Source of the DNA: Armigeres subalbatus
Taxonomy: Eukaryota; Arthropoda; Insecta; Diptera; Culicidae
Direction: 5' to 3'
DNA length: 64,000 nt
Assembly (NCBI RefSeq): GCF_024139115.2
Contig: NC_085140.1
Location: 433,689,240-433,753,239 of the forward strand
The notes under the pieces are model-generated. The model did no database searches. It worked only from the letters and a program-made list of their open reading frames with translations, and was not told the DNA's origin. Positions 31,601 to 42,023 of the stretch are shown here, one piece after another. The position numbers and the translations under genes are program-made. Each line of letters opens with the position of its first letter. Within the stretch, counting starts at the first letter, position 1.

Positions 31601-32285
31601 TCAAGCGGCCTGGAAGCTCCATTCAAGAGGCCTGGAAGCCTCCTTCAAGAGGCTCAAGCCTCCATTCAAGAGGCTCTGGAAGCCTCCTTCAAGAGGCTCG
31701 AAGCCTCCTTTCAAGAGGCCCGGAAGCCTCCTTTCAAGAGGCCTGGAAGCCTCCTTCAAGAGGCCTGAAGCCTCCTTTCAAGAGGCTCAGGAAGCCTCCT
31801 TTCAAGAGGCTCAGAAGCCTCCTTTCAAGAGCTCAGCCTCCTTTCAAGAGGCTCCGGAAGCCTCCTTTCAAGAGGCCCGGAAGCCTCCTTTCAAGAGCTC
31901 AGAAGCCTCCTTTCAAGAGGCCTGAAGCCTCCTTCAAGAGGCTCAGGAAGCCTCCTTTCAAGAGGCTCAGGGCCTCCTTTCAAGAGGCTCAGAGCCTCCT
32001 TTCAAGAGGCTCGGAAGCCTCCTTCAAGAGGCCTCGGATGCCTCCTTTCAAGAGGCCTGGATGCCTCCTTTCAAGAGGCCTCGGAAGCCTCCTTCAAGAG
32101 CTCAGGCCTCCTTTCAAGAGGCCGGAAGCCTCCTTTCAAGAGGCCTAGAAGCTCAGAGCCTCCTTTCAAGAGGCTCGGAAGCCTCCTTTCAAGAGGCTTG
32201 GAAGCCTCCTTCCAAGAGGCTCGGAAGCCTCCTTCCAAGAGGCTCGGAAGCCTCCTTCCAAGAGGCTCGGAAGCCTCTTTTCACC
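25695..32285. repeat. 6.6-kb satellite array, 23-bp unit
   Basis: Twenty of the 23 unit bases are GAAGCCTCCTTCCAAGAGGC. About 270-280 units are present, with frequent 22- and 24-base variants. Each unit can fold as a small hairpin (AGCCTC with GAGGCT). The consensus has no stop codon in any of the six frames, so uninterrupted frames of more than 1,700 residues arise automatically on the plus strand. Edge units carry TTTCAAG and core units TTCCAAG. A hAT-type MITE interrupts the array at 25,961-26,358. Confidence 0.95.
25961..26358. mobile_element. hAT-type MITE, 398 bp, inside satellite
   Basis: Termini are CAGTGATGGGAAATGTCA and TGACATTTCCCGTCACTG. An 8-bp duplication CTCGGAAG flanks it (25,953-25,960 and 26,359-26,366). 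An 8-bp duplication with CAGTG-type ends is the hAT signature. The interior is A+T-rich and non-coding, with extra GTCATGACATT palindromic words. CTCGGAAG is also part of every satellite unit, but the split of one unit with this octamer doubled is clear. Confidence 0.85.
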
Positions 32286-32302
32286 TCCTCGGAAGCACCT
32301 TT

Positions 32303-32488
32303 GTTGAATGGTGCTGTGATAGAGTGAAGGAGTATCAATCACAAGATCCATAAATCGAATCCCGTTTTATTTTTAGAGGCTTCCGAGCCACTTGAAAGGA
32401 GGCTTCCGAGCCTCTAAAAATAAAACGAGATTCGATTTATGGATCTCGTGATTGATAGTCCTTCACTCTATCACAGCACCATTCAACA
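32303..32488. repeat. Head-to-head pair of tRNA-like sequences around a satellite unit
   Basis: The left arm (32,303-32,380, plus) and right arm (32,403-32,488, minus) are near-perfect inverted copies: TGAATGGTGCTGTGATAGAG, TATCAATCAC, then ATAAATCGAATC and TTTTATTTTTA. The loop is AGAGGCTTCCGAGCC plus GGAGGCTTCCGAGCCTC, which is satellite unit in inverted form. GGTGCTGTGATAGAGTG resembles an A box and AAATCGAATCC a B box. The same tRNA-like text occurs once at 52,588-52,655. Confidence 0.75.
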
Positions 32489-32938
32489 CTTCGAAGGGAC
32501 TGCATGTTGACTCACCATAAAAACCATACGATTATGAAGTTTTGTACTCGGGTTTTCTGTTACTTGATTGCACCATCACAGGAAAAAATGTGAGTTGTCA
32601 AAACGTTGAACGATGCTAAATTAAACATGAAGACACACTCAACTCATCTGCAACTCAATTTAAACAAACAATTAAATTTTGAAAGCCACATTGAAGTTAC
32701 ATGGTGAAAAATATCCAACTTGATGGTTTTGTTTCGTATTTGCAACATAAAGTGCTGTATTCTTTGGTTGTTTGTTTCCAAATGTCAAACACGTACTGCA
32801 TTGCAATGTTAATGAAACATTGATCACAACTCGAACGTTTTCTACATCTTGATGCAACTTTTTTGTACATTGATGTTTTTCCAATGCCTTTTATGAAACC
32901 GAATAGAAACAAGAAAGATGTTGCGTGTGCTCCTTGGG
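32489..32938 (-). mobile_element. Long-form CCC...GCACA element, truncated, minus strand
   Basis: This is a minus-strand copy of the body at 52,126-52,585. Shared words include AACCATACGATTATGAAG, TTTCCAAATGTCAAACACGT and GCATTGCAATGTTAATGAAA. Its terminal motif is GTGTGCTCCTTGGG, ending at 32,938, i.e. CCCAAGGAGCACAC on the element strand. The other end is lost at the tRNA-like pair and satellite. Short frames here are not conserved between the copies. Confidence 0.7.
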
Positions 32939-32944
32939 TACCGA

Positions 32945-33010
32945 TACGTAATTCCACCTCAACAGTAAGGCCGTCTTCAGTTTTTCGTACTTGACTCGAC
33001 TTGCGTCGTA
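32945..33010 (-). repeat. Half copy of the 51.8-52.0 kb foldback
   Basis: Contains GATACGTAATTCCACCTCAA, CAGTAAGGCCGTCTTCAG and CGTACTTGACTCGACTT, matching one arm of the foldback at 51,766-52,016. Only one arm is present. Confidence 0.7.
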
Positions 33011-33059
33011 AACGTTGTTTGAAAAAGCTTCCACATACATGGGAGGCTTTCGAATACAT

Positions 33060-34046
33060 ACTTAATGTAAACGAAATAAAGTACAGAATTAGTGTGAAAA
33101 CACAAATGATGGTTCAACTAGCTTAGTTCCTCCACTATTGGGTCTTTTGACCTAGCAATAATCGCACCCCGGTTCTACCACATTGATATCGGCATCGTCA
33201 CTGTGCAATGCCTAATCGAATAATGATGATTCAAAATCATGTCAAGCATGGAAAAATATAAAATTTTCTCAAGCGTTGTGAAAACTTCTTGCTATTTAAA
33301 TTTTGAACTAAATTAATTATCAATTGCGTTGTAGTTCATTCAAAGTTTTTTTCTTAATCCGTTTTTCCATTCCCCCCATAATGAGACTGCCTTTATGAGA
33401 TAACTTTGCCACAACGGCGATTCTATCCACTGGAGCGAAGTTAAATTACGCGTATCTGCCGCAACTCGGCTCGACACCAAAGTTCCATTACGAGGCACCC
33501 ATCCTACTTGCCTCGAAGCTCGACTATGCTTAGTCTACCCACCTAGTGACCCGGTAAATCAATACCTCCTAAGCACACACACGTTGTCGTAACCCCTTAT
33601 CTCCTCCGCGTGCAGCTGCTCGCTTGACCGGTTAAGAATCTGCTGCGGTTATTGCGCTACTCAAGACTACGGCAACGACGACGACGGCCAACGAGATTGC
33701 CTCACTGCTCTAATTTGCGACGTTCTTCTACCGTCCGAACGTCGCGCCATGACACCTCATCTTTTCTGCCCGCGGGGGCACAGACACGCAACTCCACCCC
33801 ACAGCTTCTCCACCACTCGGCACCGCCCGATTGGTAATGCATAACAGATGTTCACTTTCCGAGCGCGATCCTGCGTGTGAGGACCGACTGGTAGCACACC
33901 ACCCTGACGGGGAGGCGGAGGATGCCTGCCTATATCTCGTGCGACAACCTTGCGTTGGGGTCGTGGGGGTAGGACAGCGAGGAGGCTACACTTGCGGGCA
34001 TCTTGGGCGGGTTTCGGTTCGAACAAACACAAGCAAGCGGGGAGGG
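33060..34046. other. No assignable gene; G+C-rich from 33.4 kb
   Basis: The stretch from 33,420 is G+C-rich, with CGACGACGACGG-type runs and open frames on both strands (longest 33,757-34,290 minus, 177 residues, with no domain I can name). It ends in GCGGGGAGGGATGTTACGC, which looks like a polypurine tract followed by an LTR start. Confidence 0.3.
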
Positions 34047-34330
34047 ATGTTACGCACGCTTGGTCGCAGACTTGTATGTCGCGTCCCCATCGGTGATAAA
34101 GCGAACTGGAGCATGTTTCGTCGTCGGTCGACAAAAGATTGAAGGCCTCAAGTGACGAATACTGTAAACAACAATAACAACCACCGTCGCCACTGCCTTG
34201 CCTACGCCCAGGGCCCAGTCGATCCAATGTAGGACCTTGTATTGTTGCCTTCCTTTCGACAAATGTTGATCTTTTCGATCCATCAATCATACAGGCTGCG
34301 GCTGCTGGTCACTTGTTTCGACTCTCCTCA
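34047..34330 (+). other. Possible LTR start (TGTTACGC after a purine tract)
   Basis: GCGGGGAGGGA at 34,036-34,046 immediately precedes TGTTACGCACGC. A purine tract followed by TG at an LTR edge is common in Ty3/gypsy and BEL elements. I find no second LTR, no clear CA end and no pol upstream, so this is weak. It could equally be host sequence. Confidence 0.2.
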
Positions 34331-35819
34331 TAGGTGACATGCCCATCACTTGTCATGAAATGTTGAATCAAATTCCACTAAATTGGAATTATGTTTTATT
34401 TATATTGGGGGGTTTTGTTTTCTCACCGAGTGTTTCACGGGCGGTTGTGTACAGTTTTGTGAAAGTGCCGGACACAAGCGGCACCGGTTCGGTTCGGCTT
34501 GGGAAGAGCCCTAAGGAATTCAATAAAAGTCAAATCGAGCGAGGAAAAGTCGTGCACATTGACTTGATAAGACATCAGCGATCCTGACCACAAACCCCCT
34601 CGGCCCAGCGGTGAGTGGACCATATCACCGCAGTCTGTCCGGCCGGGCAGCTCGTCTTTCACCACTCATGTTGGGGTCCGCAGCCCGATATGATCCGCAA
34701 CCATTAAGAGCGGCAGAGGCGACGAACAAACCAGTCCGGCATGCGCAATCGGTTGGCTCGTTACCCGAGGGCATGTTTTTCTCCCGCATCATCGTCGGTC
34801 CGAGCCATCGTCATCATCACTTACGCTAACAGTTTTTATCAATTTACTCTAGTTTTCACTTTTCCTCGATCATGCAGTGTTTTTCATTCCAGCGCTCCGC
34901 CCTCCCCCATTGCACATCATTCCACCGAGTAGGATCGGATCGGTTGGTCGCTTGTTTGCGCGCTGGCGATGAACCGGTTGGACACTCCGCACGGTCTTAG
35001 GCGCAGCTGGTTTATCTGTATCAGATCCGAATATGCAACAATCTGGGGGCCTCCGTTGTAGGGAAAAGCAAATAAATAAACATACATATGCGAGTGGGGT
35101 TGTTGGAGGATTTTTTCGCCACTCAGAGGTCGATCTCGTGCGGTGCCGCGATAAAAGAGCTCGGAATTTGCACCCACTGTGAAGCTAAGTTAGAAAAATT
35201 GACATGCCCTGGAAAGGAGTCGTAGCTCTCAGATTTGCTTAGCTGGGCGAACCATACGAATCCAAATGGTAGTTTTCGAAGTTTATTGTATGGCGAAATT
35301 GTAGTACTTTATCAAGTTAATATTATTTAGCCAGGTTAGGCATGTAATAAACAATTCTATATCGGAACAAGTTGAAGCTTTGACAGCAGTCGAGGCGTGT
35401 CATTCATCTTACACGTGGTACTCCCAGAAACTCTTTTGTGGCATGGGAATTGATTTTGAGTGAGCGTTTTCAATGAATATTCTAAAAACTGTTACCTATT
35501 CATTTACCTTAGTAGCACAGTTGCTGCTCCTTGAACTAATAACATACACCCATATTATTAACACATTGTTTTGTTTATTAATTTTGTGATTTTGACAACC
35601 GTGGGCACGTATGTAAGCAACAAAAAACGACATAAGTTATGCCGAAATCATCCCTTTTAGGAATTTTTCTATATTCTTTATTTATTAAAATAATCCTAAT
35701 CCTTTAGGGGGTAGCTCTACCAGTTTTGGCCATGTTCCTAATTTGGCAAGTTTCTCGCATAACTCCGAAAATAAAGCTATTTTCTTGGGTTTTATTAGCT
35801 ACTAGCTTTATGTACCCGG
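34331..35819. other. Low-repeat stretch, no assignable gene
   Basis: Contains short frames only. TTAGTAGCACAGTTGCTGCT at 35,511-35,530 resembles one end of the 107-bp MITE family, but no second end follows. Nothing else is supported. Confidence 0.35.
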
Positions 35820-35989
35820 CCTTGCTCGGAATTGCCAGTTTGGTTTGCAGTTTTCTTTTACAATCGGAAAATGATAAAACCAATTGGTCAACAGGGTAAT
35901 TGTGTTTACCTATTCATACTTTATCATTTGATTAAAAGAAGGCTTTTGGAAACATTTACTGATTTGGAAGAAGGGATCGTGGGTTTGAA

Positions 35990-36150
35990 AGGTCTTATTC
36001 CGGGCAAACGTCTATTTCTAAAGAAGGAAAAACATTCATCGATGCCATATTCCGGGCACCGTATATTTTCAAAGAAGGGATCACACCCACCATTGCCTTA
36101 TTCCGGGCAAATGCCTACTTTTAAAGAATTTCATTTCATTAATCATTGCT
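35990..36150 (-). repeat. Three units of a 60-bp repeat shared with 59.5-60.9 kb
   Basis: Units contain TTCCGGGCAAACGTCTATTT, AAAGAAGGGATCACACCCAC and ATTGCCTTATTCCGGGCA. On the other strand they match the 60-bp array at 59.5-60.9 kb. The 137-residue frame across this region comes from the repeat and is not counted as a gene. Confidence 0.65.
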
Positions 36151-36249
36151 TTTCACTGGGCATACCATTATTCCGAAGAACAACAATACCCAATCCCAAT
36201 ACCCTCCCCCTCCCATTCCAAAAGTCCCTTCCAGCCTCTCTATAATAGT

Positions 36250-37099
36250 TTCCTTTGGGTAGGGATTATGTGTTTACGTGTTTGGTTTGAATTGACCTAT
36301 GCGATAAAAAGGTATACTAAACTGTTCGTTTAATGAATATACCCTCTCTCTCATTTAGCTAACTCATACCCAGTCTGATATAGTCTTCCTTAGACAGATA
36401 ATATGGGTTCCAAATTTGGTGGACATCGATAAATTGGTTCAGAAGTCATGCTGAATTGATGGATAACTAAACAATACCCCCTCTCCCACACCCTTCCCAT
36501 TTTAAAATTACTTAACCACATCCACTAAAATCGCTTCCTTAGGACAGACAATATTTGATACAAATTTGGTTCATATCGGTCATGAGGATCAGGATTTACA
36601 TTGAGTTGATCGATTGCTTAACAAAACCCATCCCCCATACCCTCCCTCTTTTGTAAAGAGCATTCCTAATCTCCTATCGTCGTCTCCTTATGACAAAGAA
36701 TTTGTGTTCCGAATTTGTTTGAAATCAGTAAAGGGGTTCAGAATTTACACTGAGTTGATCGGTAACTAAGCAATACCCCTCCCCCAACACCCTCCCTCTT
36801 TTCCAAAGAGCATGCTTAACCTCCTATCGTCCCCTTCTTAAGATAAGGAATTTGTGTTCCAATTTCGGTTGAAATCGGCCAGAATTTACACTGACTTGAC
36901 CGATAACTAAGCAATACCCCTCCCCCCACACCCTCCCCCTTTTCCAAAGAGCATGCCTAACCTTCCTATCGTCGTCTCCTTAAGATAAAGAATGTGTGTT
37001 CCAAATTTGGTTAAAATCGGTAAATGGCTCAGAAGTTATGCTGGAACGTACATAAAAACATACATACAAACATACAAGCATTGAGTTTTATATATATAT

Positions 37100-37155
<56 letters not shown>
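36250..37155 (+). repeat. ~145-bp tandem repeats ending in (GATA)n
   Basis: About five degenerate units contain ACTAAGCAATACCCCTCCCC, TTTCCAAAGAGCATGC and TTGTGTTCCAAATTTGGTT (marker positions about 36,472; 36,620; 36,770; 36,911). They run into GAACGTACATAAAAACATAC and then (TA)n(GATA)n at 37,088-37,154. Similar short-repeat tails are common at 3' ends of non-LTR or Penelope-like retroelements, so I infer an element tail. No coding part is attached. Confidence 0.55.
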
Positions 37156-37158
<3 letters not shown>

Positions 37159-37237
37159 TGGATAAAATATGCATTTTTCAGGGTTGACCAAATTAAACCA
37201 TAAGTTGGCCACCTATACTTTACCTTAACTAAAACTA

Positions 37238-37420
37238 ATGGGATACGATCAGCAGTATGGAAAAAATCTAGTTACCGATGACAAAAACGTTGGCAGTGTT
37301 TACGTGGATTTATCTAAAGCTTTTGACAAAGTGCCTCATGATCAGGATTGGAATTCTCACTCACTTACTCTATCGGAGTGTTATTTTTCATGTTCCTGTG
37401 AGCAGAAACGGGAGAAGCGA
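37238..37420 (+). pseudogene. RT fragment with DLSKAFDKVPHD
   Basis: A short frame reads VGSVYVDLSKAFDKVPHDQD at 37,289-37,348. This is the RT palm motif (F/Y)xDxxxAFDxVxH common to several non-LTR clades such as CR1 and Jockey. It belongs to neither the RTE nor the R1 copies here (RTE has FIDFKAAYDTID). Flanking residues do not extend the match, so only about 30-40 residues survive. A recent tail or partner cannot be assigned. Confidence 0.6.
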
Positions 37421-37675
37421 AGCGAACCGGAAAGACCGCAAAAAAAGGAACTTTCGAATAAAAGGATCAAACTCTCGAGCTAGAACTACAAAATTAATTT
37501 AAGACGTGTGCTCTCAAACGATTACTAGATTGGAATGAATAAAGTAAACAAAAAAAAGTTCAATATAATTGACATCGTGACTAGGGATCATACATTCAGA
37601 GATATGCGAAAGCGGCCATCTTGAGCCAATCGAGCATTGAGAGCTGTCAGCATCTTTAAGTCGGACGCCGCGGCT

Positions 37676-38280
37676 TAATATTGGGCGGCTACAAAACGGT
37701 AGACTAGCCCAAGAATACGCGCAACAGCTAGAAGTGGCACTCCCAACGGAAGAGCAGCTAGGCGCAGCGTCTCTTGAAGATGGCTGGAGAGATATTTTAT
37801 CCGCCATTGGTAGCAGCGTAACCGCTGCACTTGGCACGGTGCCCCCGGATCAGGGAAACGACTGGTATGACGGCGAATGTGAGCAGTTAGTAGAAGAGAA
37901 GAATGCAGCATGGGCGAGATTGCTGCAACACCGCACGAGGGCGAACGAGGCACGATATAAACAGGCGCGGAAAAGACAACACTCGATTTTCCGGAGGAAA
38001 AAGCGTCAGCAGGAAGATCGAGACCGTGAAGAGACGGAGCAACTGTACCGCGCTAATAACACACGAAAGTTCTATGAGAAGTTGAACCGTTCACGTAAGG
38101 GCCGCGTGCCACAGCCTGATATGTGTAAGGACATAAACGGGAAACTTCTTACGAACGAGTGTGAGGTGATCTAAAGGTGGCGGCAGCACTACGAAGAGCA
38201 CCTGAATGGCGATGTGGCAGACGAAGATGGCGGTTTGGTGATGGACCTGGGGGAACGCTCCGGATCGCAGGAGTGGATGG
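37676..38280 (+). pseudogene. Linker region, RTE-like copy 3
   Basis: Reads ALPTEEQLGAASLEDGWRDI, GNDWYDGECEQLVEEKNAAW, RKKRQQEDRDREETEQLYRA and KFYEKLNRSRKGRVPQPDMC, up to a TAA stop at 38,172-38,174. In copy 1 the frame reads on at that point (EREVIQRWRQHY). The remaining text to about 38,270 continues out of frame. A deletion then removes the stretch equivalent to QEEIGRLKNNKAPEVDQLPG of copy 1. The region links endonuclease and RT in the intact protein. Inactive. Confidence 0.75.
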
Positions 38281-38283
38281 AAG

Positions 38284-39614
38284 GTGTCGTGTGTCCCATC
38301 TCTGGGCGATAAGCTGGATTGTAGCAACTACCGCGCAATCACATTGCTGAACGCCGCCTACAAGGTACTTTCCCAAATTTTATGCCGTCGACTAGCACCA
38401 ATTGCAAGGGAGTTCGTGGGGCAGTACCAGGCGGGTTTTATGGGCGAACGCTCCACCACAAACCAGGTGTTCGCCATTCGCCAAGTACTGCAGAAATGCC
38501 GCGAATACAACGTTCCCACACATCATCTATTCATCGACTTTAAAGCCGCATATGATACAATCGATCGGGACCAGCTATGGCAGCTAATGCACGAAAACGG
38601 ATTTCCGGATAAACTGACACGGTTGATCAAATCGACGATGGATCGGGTGATGTGCGTAGTTCGAGTTTCAGGGGCATTCTCGAGTCCCTTCGAAACCCGC
38701 AGAGAGTTACGGCAAGGTAATGGTCTTTCGTGTCTGCTATTCAACATCGTTTTGGAAGGGGTAATCCGAAGAGCAAGGATTAACACGAGTGGTACAATTT
38801 TCAATTCACGTAACTTTGAGAAGATGGAGGAAGCCTACATCAGACTGAGGAGGGAAGCCAAGCGGATCGGATTAGTCATCAACACGTCGAAGACGAAGTA
38901 CATGATAGGAAGAGGTTCAAGAGAAGACAATGTGAGCCACCCACCGCGAGTTGGCATCGGTGGTGACGAAATCGAGGTGGTAGAAGAATTTGTGTACTTG
39001 GGCTCACTGGTGACTGCTATACCACTGATACCAGCAGAGAAATTCGGAGACGTATAGTGGCTGGAAATCGTACATACTTTGGACTCCGCAACACGCTCCG
39101 ATCGAATAGAGCTCGCCGCCGTACCAAACTGACAATCTACAAAACGCTCATTAGTCCGGTAGTCCTCTACGGACACGAGACCTGGACGATGCTCGTGGAG
39201 GACCAACGCGCACTAGGAGTCTTCGAAAGGAAAGTGCTGCGTACCATCTATGGTGGGGTGCAGATGGCGGACGGTACGTGGAGGAGGCGATTGAATTACG
39301 ATCTGCATCAGCTGCTGGGAGAACCATCCATACTGCTTACTACTGCTTATACTGTTCATACTGCGAAAATCGGACGACTGCGGTGGGCCGGGCACGTAGC
39401 CAGAATGTCGGACAATAACCCGGTGAAAATGGTTCTCGACAACGATCCGACGGGTACAAGAAGGCGAGGTGCGCAGCGGGCAAGGTGGATCGATCAGGTG
39501 GAAGATGACTTGCGGACCCTCCGTAGACTGCGTGGTTGGCGACGTGTAGCCATGGACCGAGCCGAATGGAGAAGACTCTTATATACCGCACAGGCCACTT
39601 CGGCCTTAGTCTGA
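38284..39614 (+). pseudogene. RT domain lacking FADD, RTE-like copy 3
   Basis: The frame begins at GDKLDCSNYRAITLLNAAYK, then FMGERSTTNQVFAIRQVLQK, FIDFKAAYDTIDRDQLWQLM (about 38,529), RELRQGNGLSCLLFNIVLEG and RINTSGTIFNSRNFEKMEEA. Copy 2 has VQLFGFADDIDIMA between IFN and RNFEKM; here those residues are deleted cleanly near 38,805. The frame goes on to YLGSLVTA, shifts at about 39,030, and resumes as AGNRTYFGLRNTLRSNRARR to the end TAQATSALV at 39,614. With the metal-binding motif gone, it cannot polymerise. Confidence 0.85.
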
Positions 39615-39625
39615 ATACATAAATA

Positions 39626-40030
39626 AATAAGCTGTTAGAATCTGAGCCAAATGAACATTGTTATTGTTGCGGGTTGAAAGGTATTGCGATTGTAATGAAA
39701 AAGATTTTACGAAAAGTTTTGTCGAATAAACAATTTGTTCAACATTGGCAAGTTGAAGTAGTCTAGTTTATGCATGGTACTTTGTTCATTTGTATTGCAC
39801 TTTTATTTTAGTGATAATGCACTGTTTGACGTTAGATAACGAAATCTGAAAATGCCATTATGCGCAAAGTCATGTTCGAGCTCCAACATTTTGTGCCACG
39901 GTAAGTGCTGGTAGCGTTTGTTTACGAAAGTAACAGCGTTGCTAAACCGTCTGGAAAAGTATTCGCACATCCCTTAATATAGGACCCCTTATCGTGACTG
40001 TTGTTGCAATGTTGGCAACGGCGCATGGTG
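39626..40030. other. No gene or repeat recognised
   Basis: A+T-rich spacer between the RTE 3' tail and the next TIR element. Nothing supportable. Confidence 0.4.
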
Positions 40031-40032
40031 TA

Positions 40033-40628
40033 GGGGAGATGCGGTCAATATGCGCCCCCTATGCTAATCTCTTAATTTAATGGTGATTTCACCCGAAATC
40101 GTGTAATTTCGAAGTGTTCATCAATAATCTAGCATATCAGTCATTATATGGTTCAACCTTTTTCAAGAAAAACCAACAATATTACAAGAAAACGATTTTA
40201 TTCCAAAATACTGCATTTTCATTTAAAATGAACGACGCTGGGAAATATGCGCCACCCAAAAATGATAATCAAAATATTCCAATATTTTTCACTGGTATAG
40301 TCACATTATTTTGCAAAAGATAAGTGTCAGTCTTATACTTTAAGGTAGTCAATATTTAAAATTAATAAAAAAGAGGAGAAAATATTTTTTGTATGTGAAG
40401 AAAAAGCATTGTTGACGTAAACACCGAAATTGCATCGGAAAGAGCCAAAAAAACATTTTATTTTTAAATATTTAAACACAGAGTTATTGACAAAGTTTTT
40501 TTGCGTAACGGCTTACAAATGTTTTTTGGCTTCAGCCGCTCACGATTTTGAGATAAAATTTGGGTTAATAACCAAGAAAACGTGGTGGCGCATTTTACCC
40601 AACCGGCGCATTTCATGCGTATCTCCCC
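40033..40628. mobile_element. TA-flanked TIR element, 596 bp (GGGGAGATGCG)
   Basis: It starts GGGGAGATGCGGTCAATATG and ends GCATTTCATGCGTATCTCCCC, flanked by TA at 40,031-40,032 and 40,629-40,630. The tips match over about 11 bases with one change. Non-coding and A+T-rich. TA duplication suggests Tc1/mariner-type mobilisation. Confidence 0.6.
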
Positions 40629-40639
40629 TATTCATATAA

Positions 40640-41290
40640 TGGTAGTCGGTGTTTTTTCCACACCCCTCAACAAATACCGGATCTGCTTATCCGAAAAATC
40701 CACTAATCTCCATCAGCTGCCGAAACTTAATCGCATCCAAGGTTTTGTTAGTACGTCCGCTATCATCTACTCTGTTGGACAGTAGACAAAATTTACCTCT
40801 CCTTGCTCCGCCATATGTTTCAAAAAAGATTGTCTAGTGTCTATGTGTTTAGACCGTTTGCTTGTTTGTTCCGCTTTGACAAAGAACAGACAGCTTTGGA
40901 TGTCCTCGAATACCGTCGTCGTCTTCAAAACATCTTCTCCCAAGTCTGTCATCAAACGCCGAAGCCAAAGAAGTTCTCGACACGATTCGCTTAATGTGAT
41001 GTTTACCACCCGCCCCGCAAACACAAAATCGTATATCATAGCGAATAAGTGTATAAAGTGGAGGCCATATAGGTACATTTTGCATGCAGTTAAATGGAGA
41101 CATGCGCCTATACTGCCCATGATCTCATAATTTACATAACAACCACTGCACTTGCGCGTGGATTTCGAATGATTTAAGGACACACGTCACAAATTCAAAA
41201 CATTTCAACCCGTAAGCACCTAAATAAGTTTTGGAACATGCAACGTATCGATGTTGCAGGGGTTTAATTAACCTATCAAAGGCGACGCCA
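40640..41290 (-). pseudogene. Ty1/copia RNase H relic
   Basis: Minus-strand text SESCRELLWLRRLMTDLGED (about 40,940-41,000), VFEDIQSCLFFVKAEQTSKR, SKHIDTRQSFLKHMAEQGEV and FVYCPTE is the C-terminal RNase H domain of a copia-type pol protein. It continues to about 40,690 as LTKTLDAIKFRQLMEISGF-like text past a stop. The domain removes RNA from the cDNA hybrid. Upstream of SESCREL the frame (GSIGACLHLTACKMYLYG) no longer resembles copia. A 310-bp sequence with inverted ends (41,016-41,325) begins there and probably interrupts the gene. No LTR or integrase was seen. Confidence 0.75.
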
Positions 41291-41325
41291 TGTATACTTA
41301 TTCGCTAGTATATGCGATTTTGTGT
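41016..41325. mobile_element. Possible TIR element in the copia relic
   Basis: The ends AACACAAAATCGTATATCAT with AGCGAATAAGTGTAT and, inverted, ATACTTATTCGCTAGTATATGCGATTTTGTGTT pair over about 35 bases with a few mismatches. The start coincides with the loss of copia similarity. No clean duplication was found, so an internal copia rearrangement is possible. Confidence 0.45.
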
Positions 41326-42023
41326 TGGTTGGGCGCCTCCATAGACGACAAACTGACGCAATATTGACGCCGACTATCCCAAGCGAATAGGCTCACTTCC
41401 AAAGTGTCGTGTCCGATGCCGGATCCTTCATTTCCAAATTCCGCCATATTGCGTTCCTTTCGTTGCTCGACCGTAAAACAAAACTTCGACCGATAGCCTC
41501 GAAAATCGTCACAAGAATGATCAGTGTTCTTTCTTTGCACTGAAACCTTTTTTTGCTATCCCTTTCCTTTTCCTTCCAGTAGACTTCTCTTATCCCGTTT
41601 TCATCTTCCAAATGTTTAAACGGCAACGTCGAATCTCCCAAAAGCTTTTCGCCCTTTAGTAAAACTTTTTTTTTTAATTCTGAAATTTGTCCTTTTTCGA
41701 ATTTCAAGCTTTAATATTAGCGGAGATACGGACCCTCACTCTGTTATGAAATATTTCACGCATGCATGGATTAGCTTTTTCAGTGGGGCGACAAACGTCA
41801 TTTGCTTTCCCTTATTTACTTCAATTTGTTTTATATATTATGTACTGTCAGAATAATAAGGCATTTGTTTTGATTTGCGTTCGCAAAATGCAAAGATTTT
41901 CAATGACGATCGTAGTGTTTTTTATCACGACTCAATTATTCGGTAAGTTTATCGTTTTTATTCTCTTTAATAGTTTAATCCATATAATCATTCCGTACTC
42001 TACACAAAGAAGAATATGAAACC
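41326..42023. other. No gene recognised
   Basis: Short frames only (for example 41,393-41,707 minus, rich in K and E) with no known motif. Flank of the gypsy LTR. Confidence 0.35.

Larger units (their letters stand above)
37655..39625 (+). mobile_element. RTE/JAM1-like retrotransposon (copy 3)
   Basis: Plus-strand copy, 5'-truncated at about 37,655 (AAGTCGGACGCCGCGGCTTA, at the end of the endonuclease). It ends at 39,620 with TCTGAATACATAAATAAATA. The order is linker, RT palm, thumb and C-terminus. It has two main frame breaks and lacks the FADD catalytic box. Confidence 0.85.

Noticed and set aside
26395..31768. Plus-strand frames of 1,724 and 1,775 residues (KPPSKRLGSLL repeats)
   Set aside because: The 23-bp unit lacks stops in all six frames, so such frames arise without selection. 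Two overlapping frames and many minus-strand ones coexist, with no domain and no sign of a real start.
33757..34290. 177-residue minus frame as a host gene
   Set aside because: G+C-rich sequence opens frames on both strands. No domain, no splice or start support.
35511..35530. Another 107-bp MITE copy
   Set aside because: Only one tip-like string is present, with no second end at the expected distance.
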